Of a stretch of 64,000 nucleotides of DNA, positions 8,315 through 16,414 are shown one piece after another. The first letter of the stretch is position 1. Each line of letters starts with the position of its first letter. The DNA is taken from assembly GCA_030692685.1 (NCBI GenBank), contig JAUXZO010000108.1, positions 1-64,000 on the forward strand. The letters are read 5' to 3'. The notes under the pieces are model-generated. The model was not told the DNA's origin and searched no databases. It was given only the letters and a program-made list of their open reading frames with translations. A program made the position numbers and the translations under genes. The DNA comes from Acidovorax sp. Its GTDB lineage: Bacteria; Pseudomonadota; Gammaproteobacteria; Burkholderiales; Burkholderiaceae_C.

Positions 8315-9178
8315 GTGACCACTTACCTGAACGCCGACCTGCACTGCCACTCCGTGGTTTCCGACGGGACTTTGTCGCCCGAAGCCCTGGCGGCACGCGC
8401 CAACGCCAACGGGGTCGAGCTGTGGGCCCTGACCGACCATGACGAAATTGGAGGCCAGCACCGCGCCGCTGCCGCCGCCCGTGTTCAGGGCATGGCCTAC
8501 CTCACGGGTGTCGAAATTTCGGTGACGTTTGCAGACACCACGGTGCACATCGTGGGACTGGGGTTTGACCCCGACAACGCCCAACTGGCCGAGGGCCTGG
8601 CCGCCACGCGCGGCGGGCGCGGCGAACGCGCCAAAGACATGGCCGAGCAACTGGCCCAGGTGGGCATTAAGGGCGCCTATGAAGGCGCCCTGAAGTTTGT
8701 GGGCAACCCGGCACTGATCTCGCGCACGCACTTTGCGCGGTTTCTGGTGGAAACCGGCGTGTGCAAAGAGACCTCCGAGGTGTTTCGCAAATACCTCACT
8801 GAAGGCAAACCCGGCTATGTGCCCCACCGCTGGGCAGCCCTGGGCGACGCGGTGCGCTGGATCACCGAGGCGGGCGGCGTGGCGGTGATTGCCCACCCGG
8901 CGCGCTACAAGTTCACCGCCAACGAAGAATTTGCACTGTTTTCCGAGTTCAAGGCCCATGGCGGGCGCGGCGTGGAGGTGGTCACCGGCAGCCACAGCCC
9001 GGCCGAGTACGTCACCTACGCGGCCATGGCCAAAGAGTTTGACCTGGCCGCTTCGCGCGGCAGCGACTTTCACAGCCCCGACGAATCGCACACCGACCTG
9101 GGCACGCTGCCCATGCTGCCAGGCGCTTTGACGCCTGTGTGGGATTTGGTCGCCGACCGTATCCGGCGCGCGCACTGA
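8315..9178 (+). CDS. PHP-domain phosphoesterase (nucleoside bisphosphatase / RNase AM type)
   Basis: About 287 residues, a whole-length PHP-domain hydrolase. Metal-binding motifs appear in the expected order: LHCHS near the N-terminus, TDHDE, a Glu in GVEIS, HPARY, VTGSHSP and GSDFHS. The closest characterised relative is E. coli YciV (RnaAM), a 5'-3' exonuclease and 3',5'-nucleotide bisphosphatase. There is no ATG: translation probably begins at GTG 8315, with TTG 8312 also possible, and no strong ribosome site is visible. The yciO-like gene follows 46 bases downstream on the same strand; in many proteobacteria these two families are neighbours. Confidence 0.88.
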   Translation: MTTYLNADLHCHSVVSDGTLSPEALAARANANGVELWALTDHDEIGGQHRAAAAARVQGMAYLTGVEISVTFADTTVHIVGLGFDPDNAQLAEGLAATRGGRGERAKDMAEQLAQVGIKGAYEGALKFVGNPALISRTHFARFLVETGVCKETSEVFRKYLTEGKPGYVPHRWAALGDAVRWITEAGGVAVIAHPARYKFTANEEFALFSEFKAHGGRGVEVVTGSHSPAEYVTYAAMAKEFDLAASRGSDFHSPDESHTDLGTLPMLPGALTPVWDLVADRIRRAH

Positions 9179-9190
9179 CCGCGTTCGTTC

Positions 9191-9210
9191 GTCTCGTCTC
9201 GTCTCGTCTC
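9191..9210 (+). repeat. pentanucleotide tandem repeat (GTCTC x4)
   Basis: Four exact copies of GTCTC sit between the PHP gene and the yciO-like start, about 15 bases before the latter. Copy-number change here would alter the leader, not the protein. Confidence 0.8.
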
Positions 9211-9224
9211 TTTCAGCGATTGCC

Positions 9225-9860
9225 ATGGCCCAGTATTTCGAAGTTCACCCCGACAACCCGCAGCCGCGCCTGCTCAAACAGGGCGCCATGCTGCTGCAAA
9301 AGGGCGGCATTTTGGCCGTGCCCACCGACTCCAGCTATGCGCTGGTTTGCCACCTGGATGACAAGGACGCAGTTGACCGCATGCGCCGCATCCGCCAGGT
9401 GGACGACAAACACCACCTGACGCTGCTGTGCCGTGACCTGTCGGAACTGGCCAACTACGCCCGCGTGGACAACCGGCAGTACCGTCTGCTCAAGCTGGGC
9501 ACGCCGGGGCCCTACACCTTCATCCTCGAAGCGACCAAGGAAGTGCCGCGCCGGGTCAGCCACCCGTCCCGCAAGACCATCGGCCTGCGCGTGCCCGACC
9601 GCAAGGGTTTGCAGCTGCTGCTTGAACTGCACGGCGCCCCGCTGCTGGCCACCACACTGATCCCTGCGGGTGAAACCGAGCCCCTGAACGACCCACAAGA
9701 GATTCGCGAGCGCTACGAAAAACTGCTCGACGCCATCGTGGACGCAGGCGCCTGCCCGCTGGAACCCACCACCGTGATCGACCTGACGCCCATGGGCGCC
9801 GGTGGCGACCCTGAAGTGATCCGCGAAGGGCGCGGCAGCCTGCAGGCGCTGGGGCTTTGA
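9225..9860 (+). CDS. yciO: YciO-type Sua5/YrdC-family protein
   Basis: A 211-residue single-domain member of the YrdC/Sua5 family. TsaC/Sua5 enzymes make threonylcarbamoyl-AMP for tRNA t6A37; YciO paralogues share the fold but are usually not the essential enzyme. Family features are GGILAVPTDSSYAL (about 27-40), KHHLTLLCRDLSELANYA, PGPYTFILEAT and the conserved SRKTIGLRVPD. The start ATGGCC at 9225 gives the expected N-terminus MAQYFEVHPDNPQPR, a YciO-like opening. It is probably co-transcribed with the PHP gene before it. Confidence 0.9.
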   Translation: MAQYFEVHPDNPQPRLLKQGAMLLQKGGILAVPTDSSYALVCHLDDKDAVDRMRRIRQVDDKHHLTLLCRDLSELANYARVDNRQYRLLKLGTPGPYTFILEATKEVPRRVSHPSRKTIGLRVPDRKGLQLLLELHGAPLLATTLIPAGETEPLNDPQEIRERYEKLLDAIVDAGACPLEPTTVIDLTPMGAGGDPEVIREGRGSLQALGL

Positions 9861-9874
9861 GCCCCCAGAAAATA

Positions 9875-9935
9875 CAAGCCAAATTGGCCTCCAGCGCTTA
9901 TCCATCAAGCGCTGTCAGCTCTATTTTTTGAAGTA
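9875..9935 (+). repeat. dispersed hairpin repeat, copy C
   Basis: AAATTGGCCTCCAGCGCTTA, then TCCATCAAGCGCTGTCAGCT. One arm carries compensating C/G changes (CCAGCGCTT versus AAGCGCTGT), keeping most of the stem. It lies between the yciO-like gene and the M50 protease gene. Confidence 0.8.
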
Positions 9936-9960
9936 AATACCAGCCTGAGACAATCGCCCG

Positions 9961-10623
9961 GTGGAAAACCTCATCCAAACTGTTCTGATCTACGCCCTGC
10001 CGGTGTTGTTTGCCATCACCGTGCACGAGGCAGCCCATGGGTATGCCGCGCGCCACTTTGGCGACAACACCGCATACATGATGGGCCGCATCACCCTCAA
10101 CCCGCTCAAGCACATTGATCTGGTCGGCACCATCCTGATGCCGCTGATGCTGTACTTCGCGACCTCGGGCGCTTTCCTGTTTGGGTATGCCAAGCCGGTG
10201 CCCGTCAACTTTGGCAATCTGCGCAACCCCAAGAAGCACATGATCTGGGTGGCGCTGGCGGGGCCGGCGTCCAACTTTTTCCAGGCCATTTTCTGGGCGG
10301 TGCTGCTGGTGTCGATGGTGGGCTCGGGGGTGGACGAGCGCTTCTTCATCGAGATGGCGCGTGCCGGTGTGCTGGTCAACCTTGTGATGTGGGCTTTCAA
10401 CCTGTTTCCGCTGCCGCCGCTGGATGGCGGGCGCATTCTGGTCGGCTTGCTGCCCTGGAAGCAGGCGAACCTGGTTGCGCGCGTCGAGCCCTACGGTTTT
10501 TTCATCGTGCTGGGCCTGGTGGTGGCCGGAGTGCTGGGCTCGCTGTGGCTGCGCCCGCTGATGTCGCTGGGCTACGGCGCCATCAACCTTCTGCTCACAC
10601 CCCTCACCGCCCTGCTGCGCTGA
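9961..10623 (+). CDS. site-2 protease family (M50) membrane metalloprotease
   Basis: A 220-residue integral membrane zinc protease with the HExxH motif HEAAHG (about 22-27) in the first hydrophobic segment and the second metal-binding motif LFPLPPLDGGRI (about 144-155) in a later one. About five to six hydrophobic segments are visible. The short, domain-poor form without a PDZ matches the minimal YwhC-like branch rather than RseP. Translation begins at GTG 9961. It is followed 34 bases later by trpS, an arrangement also seen in other betaproteobacteria. The substrate is unknown. Confidence 0.9.
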   Translation: MENLIQTVLIYALPVLFAITVHEAAHGYAARHFGDNTAYMMGRITLNPLKHIDLVGTILMPLMLYFATSGAFLFGYAKPVPVNFGNLRNPKKHMIWVALAGPASNFFQAIFWAVLLVSMVGSGVDERFFIEMARAGVLVNLVMWAFNLFPLPPLDGGRILVGLLPWKQANLVARVEPYGFFIVLGLVVAGVLGSLWLRPLMSLGYGAINLLLTPLTALLR

Positions 10624-10657
10624 TCGTTCTTTTCTATTTTTTGCTGACACCGTTCTC

Positions 10658-11953
10658 ATGAGCATTACGCGTTTTCTCACCGGCATCACCACCACGGGCA
10701 CGCCCCATCTGGGCAACTTTGTGGGGTCCATCCGCCCCTCGGTGGCGGCCAGCCTGACGCCGAATGTGCAGAGTTTTTATTTTCTGGCCGACTACCACGC
10801 GCTCATCAAGTGTGAAGACCCGGCGCGCATCCAGCGCTCCACGCTGGAGATTGCCGCCAGCTGGCTGGCTGCGGGCCTGAACCCCGAGAAGGTCACGTTC
10901 TACCGCCAGTCCGACATCCCGGAAATTCCCGAACTGACCTGGCTGCTGACCTGCGTGACGGGCAAGGGCGTGCTCAACCGCGCCCACGCCTACAAGGCCA
11001 GCGTGGACAAGAACACGGCGGCCGAGCGCGATGCCGATGACGGCGTGACGGCGGGCCTGTTCATGTACCCGGTGCTGATGGGCGCGGACATCTTGATGTT
11101 CAAGGCGCACAAGGTGCCCGTGGGCCGCGACCAGATTCAGCACATCGAGATGGCGCGCGACATGGCGGCCAGCTTCAACCACCTGTACGGCGAGCACTTT
11201 GTGCTGCCCGAGGCCGCCATTGACGACCATGTGGCCACCTTGCCCGGGCTGGACGGCCGCAAGATGAGCAAGAGCTACGACAACACCATCCCGCTGTTCA
11301 GCTCGCGCGACCAGCTCAAAAAGCTGATCGGCGGCATCCTGACCGACTCGCGTGCGCCTGGCGAGGCCAAGGAGGTCGATGGCTCTGCGCTGTTCCAGAT
11401 CTACCAGGCGTTTGCCACGCCGGATGAAACCGACGCGCTGCGCAAGGCTTACGCCAACGGCATCGCCTGGGGAGACGCCAAGCAGGTGCTGCTGGAACGT
11501 GTGGACCAGGTGATTGCGCCCATGCGTGCCGAGTACGAAGCGCTGATCAACAACCCCGCCCGCATCGAGCAAACGCTGCTGGCCGGAGCCGAACGTGCCC
11601 GCGCGCTGGCCACGCCGTTCATCCGCGAACTGCGCTCGGCCGTGGGCTTGCGCAGCCTGGTGCAGGGCACTGCGACGGCCAAGCCCGTCAAGGTTGCCAA
11701 GGCAGCGCTGCCCTCGTTCAAGCAATACCGAGAGGCGGATGGCAAGTTTTACTTCAAGCTCGTCGATGCCGATGCCCGCCTGCTGCTGCAGAGCACCGGT
11801 TTTGACGCGCCCAAAGACGCAGGCCAGGCGATTGCGCGGTTGCAACGCGAGGGCTTCAGCGCGTTGGCCGGGCAGCTGGCGCCCGTAGACGGGGTGGTGG
11901 ATGCCGACGTGGCGGCCGCGCTGAAGGCACTGGCGGACGCTGCCGCGCAATAA
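10658..11953 (+). CDS. trpS: tryptophan--tRNA ligase
   Basis: A 431-residue class I aminoacyl-tRNA synthetase that charges tRNA-Trp. The HIGH-like signature is TGTPHLGNFVG near the N-terminus and the KMSKS loop is GRKMSKSYDN at about residue 200. It is longer than the roughly 330-residue E. coli enzyme because of a C-terminal extension (after about residue 340) rich in Lys, Ala and Asp, a form known in betaproteobacteria. The catalytic core is intact. The upstream M50 gene is close and on the same strand. Confidence 0.95.
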   Translation: MSITRFLTGITTTGTPHLGNFVGSIRPSVAASLTPNVQSFYFLADYHALIKCEDPARIQRSTLEIAASWLAAGLNPEKVTFYRQSDIPEIPELTWLLTCVTGKGVLNRAHAYKASVDKNTAAERDADDGVTAGLFMYPVLMGADILMFKAHKVPVGRDQIQHIEMARDMAASFNHLYGEHFVLPEAAIDDHVATLPGLDGRKMSKSYDNTIPLFSSRDQLKKLIGGILTDSRAPGEAKEVDGSALFQIYQAFATPDETDALRKAYANGIAWGDAKQVLLERVDQVIAPMRAEYEALINNPARIEQTLLAGAERARALATPFIRELRSAVGLRSLVQGTATAKPVKVAKAALPSFKQYREADGKFYFKLVDADARLLLQSTGFDAPKDAGQAIARLQREGFSALAGQLAPVDGVVDADVAAALKALADAAAQ

Positions 11954-11979
11954 ACCAAGGCCGAGGCGAAACCCGGGTA

Positions 11980-12034
11980 CTTATTTTTTGATAGCTACTA
12001 GCGCTTACTGGATAAGCGCTAGAGGCCAAAAACA
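11980..12034 (-). repeat. dispersed hairpin repeat, copy D (inverted)
   Basis: TTGATAGCTACTAGCGCTTA, then CTGGATAAGCGCTAGAGGCC, is the family in reverse orientation with both arms intact. It directly follows trpS and may act as a terminator-like hairpin. Confidence 0.85.
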
Positions 12035-12141
12035 CTCACAACTTACTCCCAAATGCGCACACACGGCGCTTTTACGTGGAACGCACTGCACATCGATACG
12101 CCCTCGCTGCCCAGTGAGCGACACCCCCTTTTCACCGCCAT

Positions 12142-12200
12142 GGGCTGACGCGGGCCGCTGCGGGCTGACTCGGGCCGCTGCGGGCATCTGCGGGTTGACG
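12142..12200 (+). repeat. 20-base tandem repeat, about 2.5 copies
   Basis: GGGCTGACGCGGGCCGCTGC is followed by GGGCTGACTCGGGCCGCTGC and a partial third copy. It lies in the leader region of the lipoprotein gene. Confidence 0.75.
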
Positions 12201-12279
12201 CGAAGGCTCACAAACGCACACAGTGCCGCCGGGGATCGTGCTTAAACTTCCCCACCGCATTCACCCATCAGGAGACCCA

Positions 12280-12543
12280 ATGAAATCGCTGATCGCCACT
12301 GTCACCGTGCTCACCGTACTGGCGGGCTGCAACGCCACATCACCCCACAGCCCCTCCGGCCCCATGGCCTCGGGCCGCGACCGCACTTTCAGCGTTCCCG
12401 TCTACGGAACGGACACCTCTCCCGCCTATGCGGCTGCCACGCGCGAATGCCAGAAGCTGGCCTTGTTCCCCAAACCGCTGCGCAACGATGGATCGCGCAT
12501 CATTTTCGAGTGCGTGAGCGAAGCACCAGATCGCCAGCCTTGA
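12280..12543 (+). CDS. small lipoprotein
   Basis: An 87-residue protein with a lipoprotein signal: MKSLIATVTVLTVLAGC, the lipobox LAGC placing the lipidated Cys at residue 17. The mature part contains two further cysteines (in TRECQKL and IFECVSE) that could form a disulphide. The start is well marked by CAGGAGACCCAATG. The stop overlaps a TTG start of the following FGE-like gene (TTGA), so the two are likely translated together. No family was recognised. Confidence 0.8.
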   Translation: MKSLIATVTVLTVLAGCNATSPHSPSGPMASGRDRTFSVPVYGTDTSPAYAAATRECQKLALFPKPLRNDGSRIIFECVSEAPDRQP

Positions 12544-13625
12544 ACCGCACCACCGGGACGGTGCGGAAACCGCTGGCCTGGCTGGCAAGGCGCTCCGCGC
12601 TCGCATCGCTGCTGACGGCTGCATGCGCACAGGCAGCGCCGCCATTGGCACCTGCCCAGCACCCCACCCCGCTGGTTTGGAGCAACAGCCTGGGCATGCG
12701 CTTTGTGCGGGTGCCCGCAGGCAGCTTCTGGATGGGTGGTGTGGAGCCCACAGGCACCCTGGCGCGCGCCTACCCGTTGCTGGAAACCCAACGTTTCACT
12801 GAGCTGGCAGATGAAGGCCCCGCGCACCAGGTGCGCATCCGCCGCGCGTTTTATCTTGGCCAGCATGAGGTGACGGTGGGTCAGTTCCGGCGGTTTCTGG
12901 ATGCCTCGGGGTATCAACCCGAGTCGGAAGCCGACGGCACAGGCGGCTATGGCTACAACGCCGACTACGACCCTGCCACCACGCGGCGGGGCGATGCGTT
13001 CGAGGGGCGTGACCCGCGCTACTCGTGGCGCAACCCCGGCTTTGCGCAGGGGGACGACCACCCTGTTGTGAACGTGACCTGGAACGACGCCCAGGCCCTG
13101 GCGCAGTGGCTGAGCCGCACCGAGGGCCACACCTACCGTCTGCCCACCGAGGCCGAGTGGGAATACGCCTGCCGCGCGGGCACCCGCACCCGCTACCCCC
13201 ATGGCGACAACCCGCAGGGCCTCCTACAGACCGCCAACGCCTTCGACAAAGACGCCGCGCCTTTGTGGCCCCGCTGGCAGCAGCACGCACTGGCCGGCAG
13301 CGACGGCCATGCCTTCACCGCCCCGGTGGGCAGCTACGCAGCCAATGCCTTTGGTCTGCACGACATGCTGGGCAACGCGTGGGAATGGGTGTCGGACTGG
13401 CACGGCGACACCTACTACGCCCAATCGCCCCGCACAGACCCGCAGGGCCCGTCAGAAGGGTCTGTGCGGGTGCGGCGTGGAGGCTCCTGGCACACCTGGT
13501 CGTTTTATGCCCGCTGTGGATACCGCAACTGGAACAGCCCCGAAACGCGTTACACCCTGGTGGGCATGCGGCTGCTGCGTGAGATTGCCCCGGGGTCGCA
13601 AAACAAAGGCCCAGCCAAACGCTGA
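12540..13625 (+). CDS. formylglycine-generating-enzyme (SUMF1) fold exported protein
   Basis: About 361 residues if translation starts at TTG 12540, which overlaps the lipoprotein stop and yields a signal-peptide-like N-terminus (ALASLLTAACAQAAP). The frame is open further upstream, so the start is uncertain. The FGE-sulfatase fold is unmistakable: MRFVRVPAGSFWMGG, YLGQHEVTVGQFRRFL, HPVVNVTWNDAQALAQWL, RLPTEAEWEYACRAG, GLHDMLGNAWEWVSDW and a final RRGGSWHTWSF. True formylglycine-generating enzymes have a catalytic cysteine in RGGSWLCH; here it reads SWHT, so it probably does not modify sulfatases. Such paralogues often act in protein interaction or envelope sensing. It lies directly before a signalling gene set. 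Confidence 0.85.
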   Translation: MNRTTGTVRKPLAWLARRSALASLLTAACAQAAPPLAPAQHPTPLVWSNSLGMRFVRVPAGSFWMGGVEPTGTLARAYPLLETQRFTELADEGPAHQVRIRRAFYLGQHEVTVGQFRRFLDASGYQPESEADGTGGYGYNADYDPATTRRGDAFEGRDPRYSWRNPGFAQGDDHPVVNVTWNDAQALAQWLSRTEGHTYRLPTEAEWEYACRAGTRTRYPHGDNPQGLLQTANAFDKDAAPLWPRWQQHALAGSDGHAFTAPVGSYAANAFGLHDMLGNAWEWVSDWHGDTYYAQSPRTDPQGPSEGSVRVRRGGSWHTWSFYARCGYRNWNSPETRYTLVGMRLLREIAPGSQNKGPAKR

Positions 13626-13814
13626 AGGCATAGCTCGGTGGGCTGCGGCCAATTTAGTGCACGACGGGGCATTCGGTAGACCCCCAACAATGCACCGAAG
13701 GGCTGGCATCAAATCATTAACAAATGTCAACCGCCGTCGGCCTGCGCCGGGCTGCGCAGCGCAACGGGCGCGATATCGCAAATAATGCGCGTTTGTCCTT
13801 TTGTTGGGGAAACC

Positions 13815-14513
13815 ATGCGCATAGCTGCTCTGGACGACGATGCGCTTCAGCTGGACTTGTTCAAACAGGCCACGGAGTCGATGGGCCATGTCTGCCACAC
13901 CCATCTGACCGGCGCAGAACTGCTGCGCACTTTGCGCCGCGAAACCTTTGACCTGCTGATCGTGGACTGGCACCTGCCAGACACCACAGGCCCCGAAGTG
14001 GTGCGCTGGGTGCGCAAGAACGTGGCGGCCCAGTTGCCCATCCTGTTTGTCACCAACCGCCAGGAAGAGCGCGACATTGTGGAGGGCTTGGCAAGCGGGG
14101 CCGACGACTTCATGGTCAAACCAGTGCGCATTGGCGAACTCAACGCCCGCGTGGCCGCCTTGTTGCGCCGGGCCTACCCTGACAACTCGGCGGGCGTCAT
14201 GGAGTTTGGCCGCTACCGGTTTCTGCCTGAGACCCGTTCTATCGAAATGGACGGCGTGCCGGTAGAGCTGAAAACCCGCGAATACGACCTTGCCTTGTTT
14301 CTGTTTCAGAACATGGGCCGCCTGTTGTCACGCGACCACCTCAAGGAAATTGTGTGGGGTCAGGTGGCCGAGGTGATGTCGCGGTCGCTGGACACCCACA
14401 TCTCGCGCCTGCGCACGCTGCTGGACCTGCGGCCCGCCAACGGTTTCATCGTCAGCGCCATCTACGGCGTCGGTTACCGGTTTGAAGCCGTTGACGCACC
14501 ACCCAAGACCTGA
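13815..14513 (+). CDS. OmpR/PhoB-family response regulator
   Basis: A 232-residue two-domain regulator. The receiver (1-115) has the acidic pair DDD at 7-9, phospho-acceptor Asp51 in LIVDWHLP, the switch Thr80 and Lys102 in MVKPVR. The C-terminal winged helix (about 130-228) ends with the usual HISRLRTLL and YGVGYRF motifs. The ATG at 13815 follows GGGGAAACC, better than the in-frame upstream ATG at 13785. The cognate sensor is most likely the CHASE2 kinase two genes downstream, with the FecR-domain protein between them. Confidence 0.93.
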   Translation: MRIAALDDDALQLDLFKQATESMGHVCHTHLTGAELLRTLRRETFDLLIVDWHLPDTTGPEVVRWVRKNVAAQLPILFVTNRQEERDIVEGLASGADDFMVKPVRIGELNARVAALLRRAYPDNSAGVMEFGRYRFLPETRSIEMDGVPVELKTREYDLALFLFQNMGRLLSRDHLKEIVWGQVAEVMSRSLDTHISRLRTLLDLRPANGFIVSAIYGVGYRFEAVDAPPKT

Positions 14514-14592
14514 AAACGTGTGAAATAACCCACCCAGCGCGTTCGTCCCGCTCGCCGCGCTTGTAACGACGGATTCATTCACACGTTCTGAG
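14511..14592. repeat. short inverted-repeat element
   Basis: CCTGAAAACGTGTGAA at the left is nearly complementary to TTCACACGTTCTGAGG at the right, about 50 bases apart. The right end resembles the terminus CACGTTCTGAGG of the larger element near 32.8-33.1 kb. It sits between the regulator and FecR genes and overlaps the end of the regulator. Confidence 0.5.
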
Positions 14593-14653
14593 GCCGTCCC
14601 AGCGCCACCCGAACTTGTCCGCCATCTTTGGCACACGGAGATACGACTTGGCA

Positions 14654-16414
14654 ATGCACCACCATCCCGCGCCCTGGCCACTTGGCGCCACGGCAGCCCT
14701 GGCCCTTATCAGCGCTTTCGCAGCTTTGTCAGGCGCCAGCGCCCATGCCAACCCGGCCGCAGCAAATACGCCCTCGCAGGCCGATGAAATCGCCCACACG
14801 GTGCAGGACGGCGACACTCTCGAAGGGCTGGCCAAGGCGTACCTGGCGGACCCGCGCCAATGGCCCCTGCTGCAGGCGCGCAACAAGGTGGCCAACCCGC
14901 GGCGGCTGCAGCCGGGCTCCATCGTGTGGATTCCGGTGCGCCTTCAACCTGCCGAATCCGCCACGGTGGAGTTTGTGCACGGGGCCGTCACAGCACAGGC
15001 ACGCGCGAGCGATGCTGCGGCCCCGGTTGCCAAAGGCGGCAAACTCGACGAAGGAACAGCGCTGCAGGTCGGGCCCGATGCATTTGTCGCCGTCAGATTG
15101 GCCGATGGCACGGTGGTGCGCGTGCAGGCCCAGTCCGAACTGCAACTGCGACAGTTGCGCCGACGCGGTCGCGCAGGCAGCGTGCAATCGGTGCTGGAGA
15201 TGCGCAGCGGGGCGGTGGAGGCGAGCGTGCCACCCAGCGCCGAATCGTTTCGCCGCATGGAGATTCGCACCCCGCTGGCGGTGACCAGCGTGCGCGGCAC
15301 ACGTTTCAGCGTAGAGATGGCCGCATCCGGCCAAACCACCGCATCGGTGCTCAACGGATCGGTGGCCGTGCAATCGCGCCGGGATGAAGGCGTGGGCGGG
15401 GGCGCCCCATCGGCGAGCCCCTCCGCTACATCGATGCTTGCCCCGGGCCAGGGGCTGGCGGTGGCAACCGATGGCACTGTCGGAGCGCCGCGCGCACTCA
15501 TGGCAGCACCTGACACCTCCAGCATTCCCGCCTCATTGGGCGACGCCAGCATTCTGGCCATCAACATCCCTACCCAGCCGGGCGCCGCGCGCTACGTGGC
15601 CCAGGTGGCGCAGGACGCAGACTTCACCCAGGTGTTGCGACACGGCAGCTTTGCCAACGGCCAACTGCGCTGGAAGGCACTGGACGACGGGCGCTACTAC
15701 GTCTCGGTGCGGGCGGTGGATGACGCAGGCATTGCCGGCCTGCCCGCCGTGCAGCCCTTCACCATCAAGACCCAGCCTGTGGCACCGTTCCATCAGCTAC
15801 CTGCACCCGGCACCATTGTGGCCACCGGCACGGGCGAACTGCAGTGCACCTCTGTGCCCGGTGTGCGGTGGTACCGCGTGCAGGTGGCTACCGATGCCCA
15901 GTTCACGGCACCCATCAAAGACGAGCAGCGGTTGTCCGAGTGCCGCCTGCCCGTGACCGACCTGCCTGCGGGCAGCTATTTCTGGCGCATGGCGAGCCTG
16001 CTGCAAACGCCCGACGGCCAACCCGACCAAGGGCCGTTTGCGCCACCGCAGGCATTTGCCGTGGCAGACCGCCCGGCCACCCTCTCGGCGCAATCGCTGC
16101 AGGCGCAGGACGGCGACACCACGGTGCGCCTGAACTGGCAGGGCCAGCCCGGCCAGCGGTTCCGCCTGCAATTGGCCAGCGCCAATGACGCGTCGTTCGA
16201 CAAGATCATGCTGGACACCGTTCTGGACCGCCCGGATTGGACTGCCAGCGACCTGCCCGCCGGGAAATACCTGGTGCGCATCCAGGTGCTGGACCCATCA
16301 GGCCTCCAAAGCGAGTTCTCGCCCCCTCGCCAGATCCGGGTCGGATCCGGCATCAGCACCGGCAGCGGGTTGCCGGTGTCCACATCCAGCGGCCAACCCG
16401 TGGGACGGCCTTGA
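14654..16414 (+). CDS. LysM and FecR domain envelope protein
   Basis: About 586 residues with a signal peptide (hydrophobic run then ALSGASAHANPA). A LysM peptidoglycan-binding domain follows (HTVQDGDTLEGLAKAYLADP, about 45-95), then a FecR domain (EFVHGAVTAQ to VTSVRGTRFSVEM, about 105-230). Three repeats of fibronectin-III-like sequence follow, each with YVAQVAQDADF-, WYRVQVATDAQF- or FRLQLASAND-like strands and the turn LPAGxYxWR or LPAGKYLVR. This layout suggests a periplasmic, cell-wall-anchored sensor or scaffold. Its stop overlaps the TTG start of the kinase (TTGA at 16411-16414). The ATG at 14654 is preferred; an upstream ATG at 14615 is in frame. Confidence 0.88.
   Translation: MHHHPAPWPLGATAALALISAFAALSGASAHANPAAANTPSQADEIAHTVQDGDTLEGLAKAYLADPRQWPLLQARNKVANPRRLQPGSIVWIPVRLQPAESATVEFVHGAVTAQARASDAAAPVAKGGKLDEGTALQVGPDAFVAVRLADGTVVRVQAQSELQLRQLRRRGRAGSVQSVLEMRSGAVEASVPPSAESFRRMEIRTPLAVTSVRGTRFSVEMAASGQTTASVLNGSVAVQSRRDEGVGGGAPSASPSATSMLAPGQGLAVATDGTVGAPRALMAAPDTSSIPASLGDASILAINIPTQPGAARYVAQVAQDADFTQVLRHGSFANGQLRWKALDDGRYYVSVRAVDDAGIAGLPAVQPFTIKTQPVAPFHQLPAPGTIVATGTGELQCTSVPGVRWYRVQVATDAQFTAPIKDEQRLSECRLPVTDLPAGSYFWRMASLLQTPDGQPDQGPFAPPQAFAVADRPATLSAQSLQAQDGDTTVRLNWQGQPGQRFRLQLASANDASFDKIMLDTVLDRPDWTASDLPAGKYLVRIQVLDPSGLQSEFSPPRQIRVGSGISTGSGLPVSTSSGQPVGRP

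Larger units (their letters stand above)
11954..12279. other. intergenic region between trpS and the lipoprotein gene
   Basis: About 330 bases without a convincing gene. It holds an inverted-orientation hairpin repeat at its start, a 20-base tandem repeat at 12142-12200, and presumably the promoter of the lipoprotein/FGE-like pair. Confidence 0.6.
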
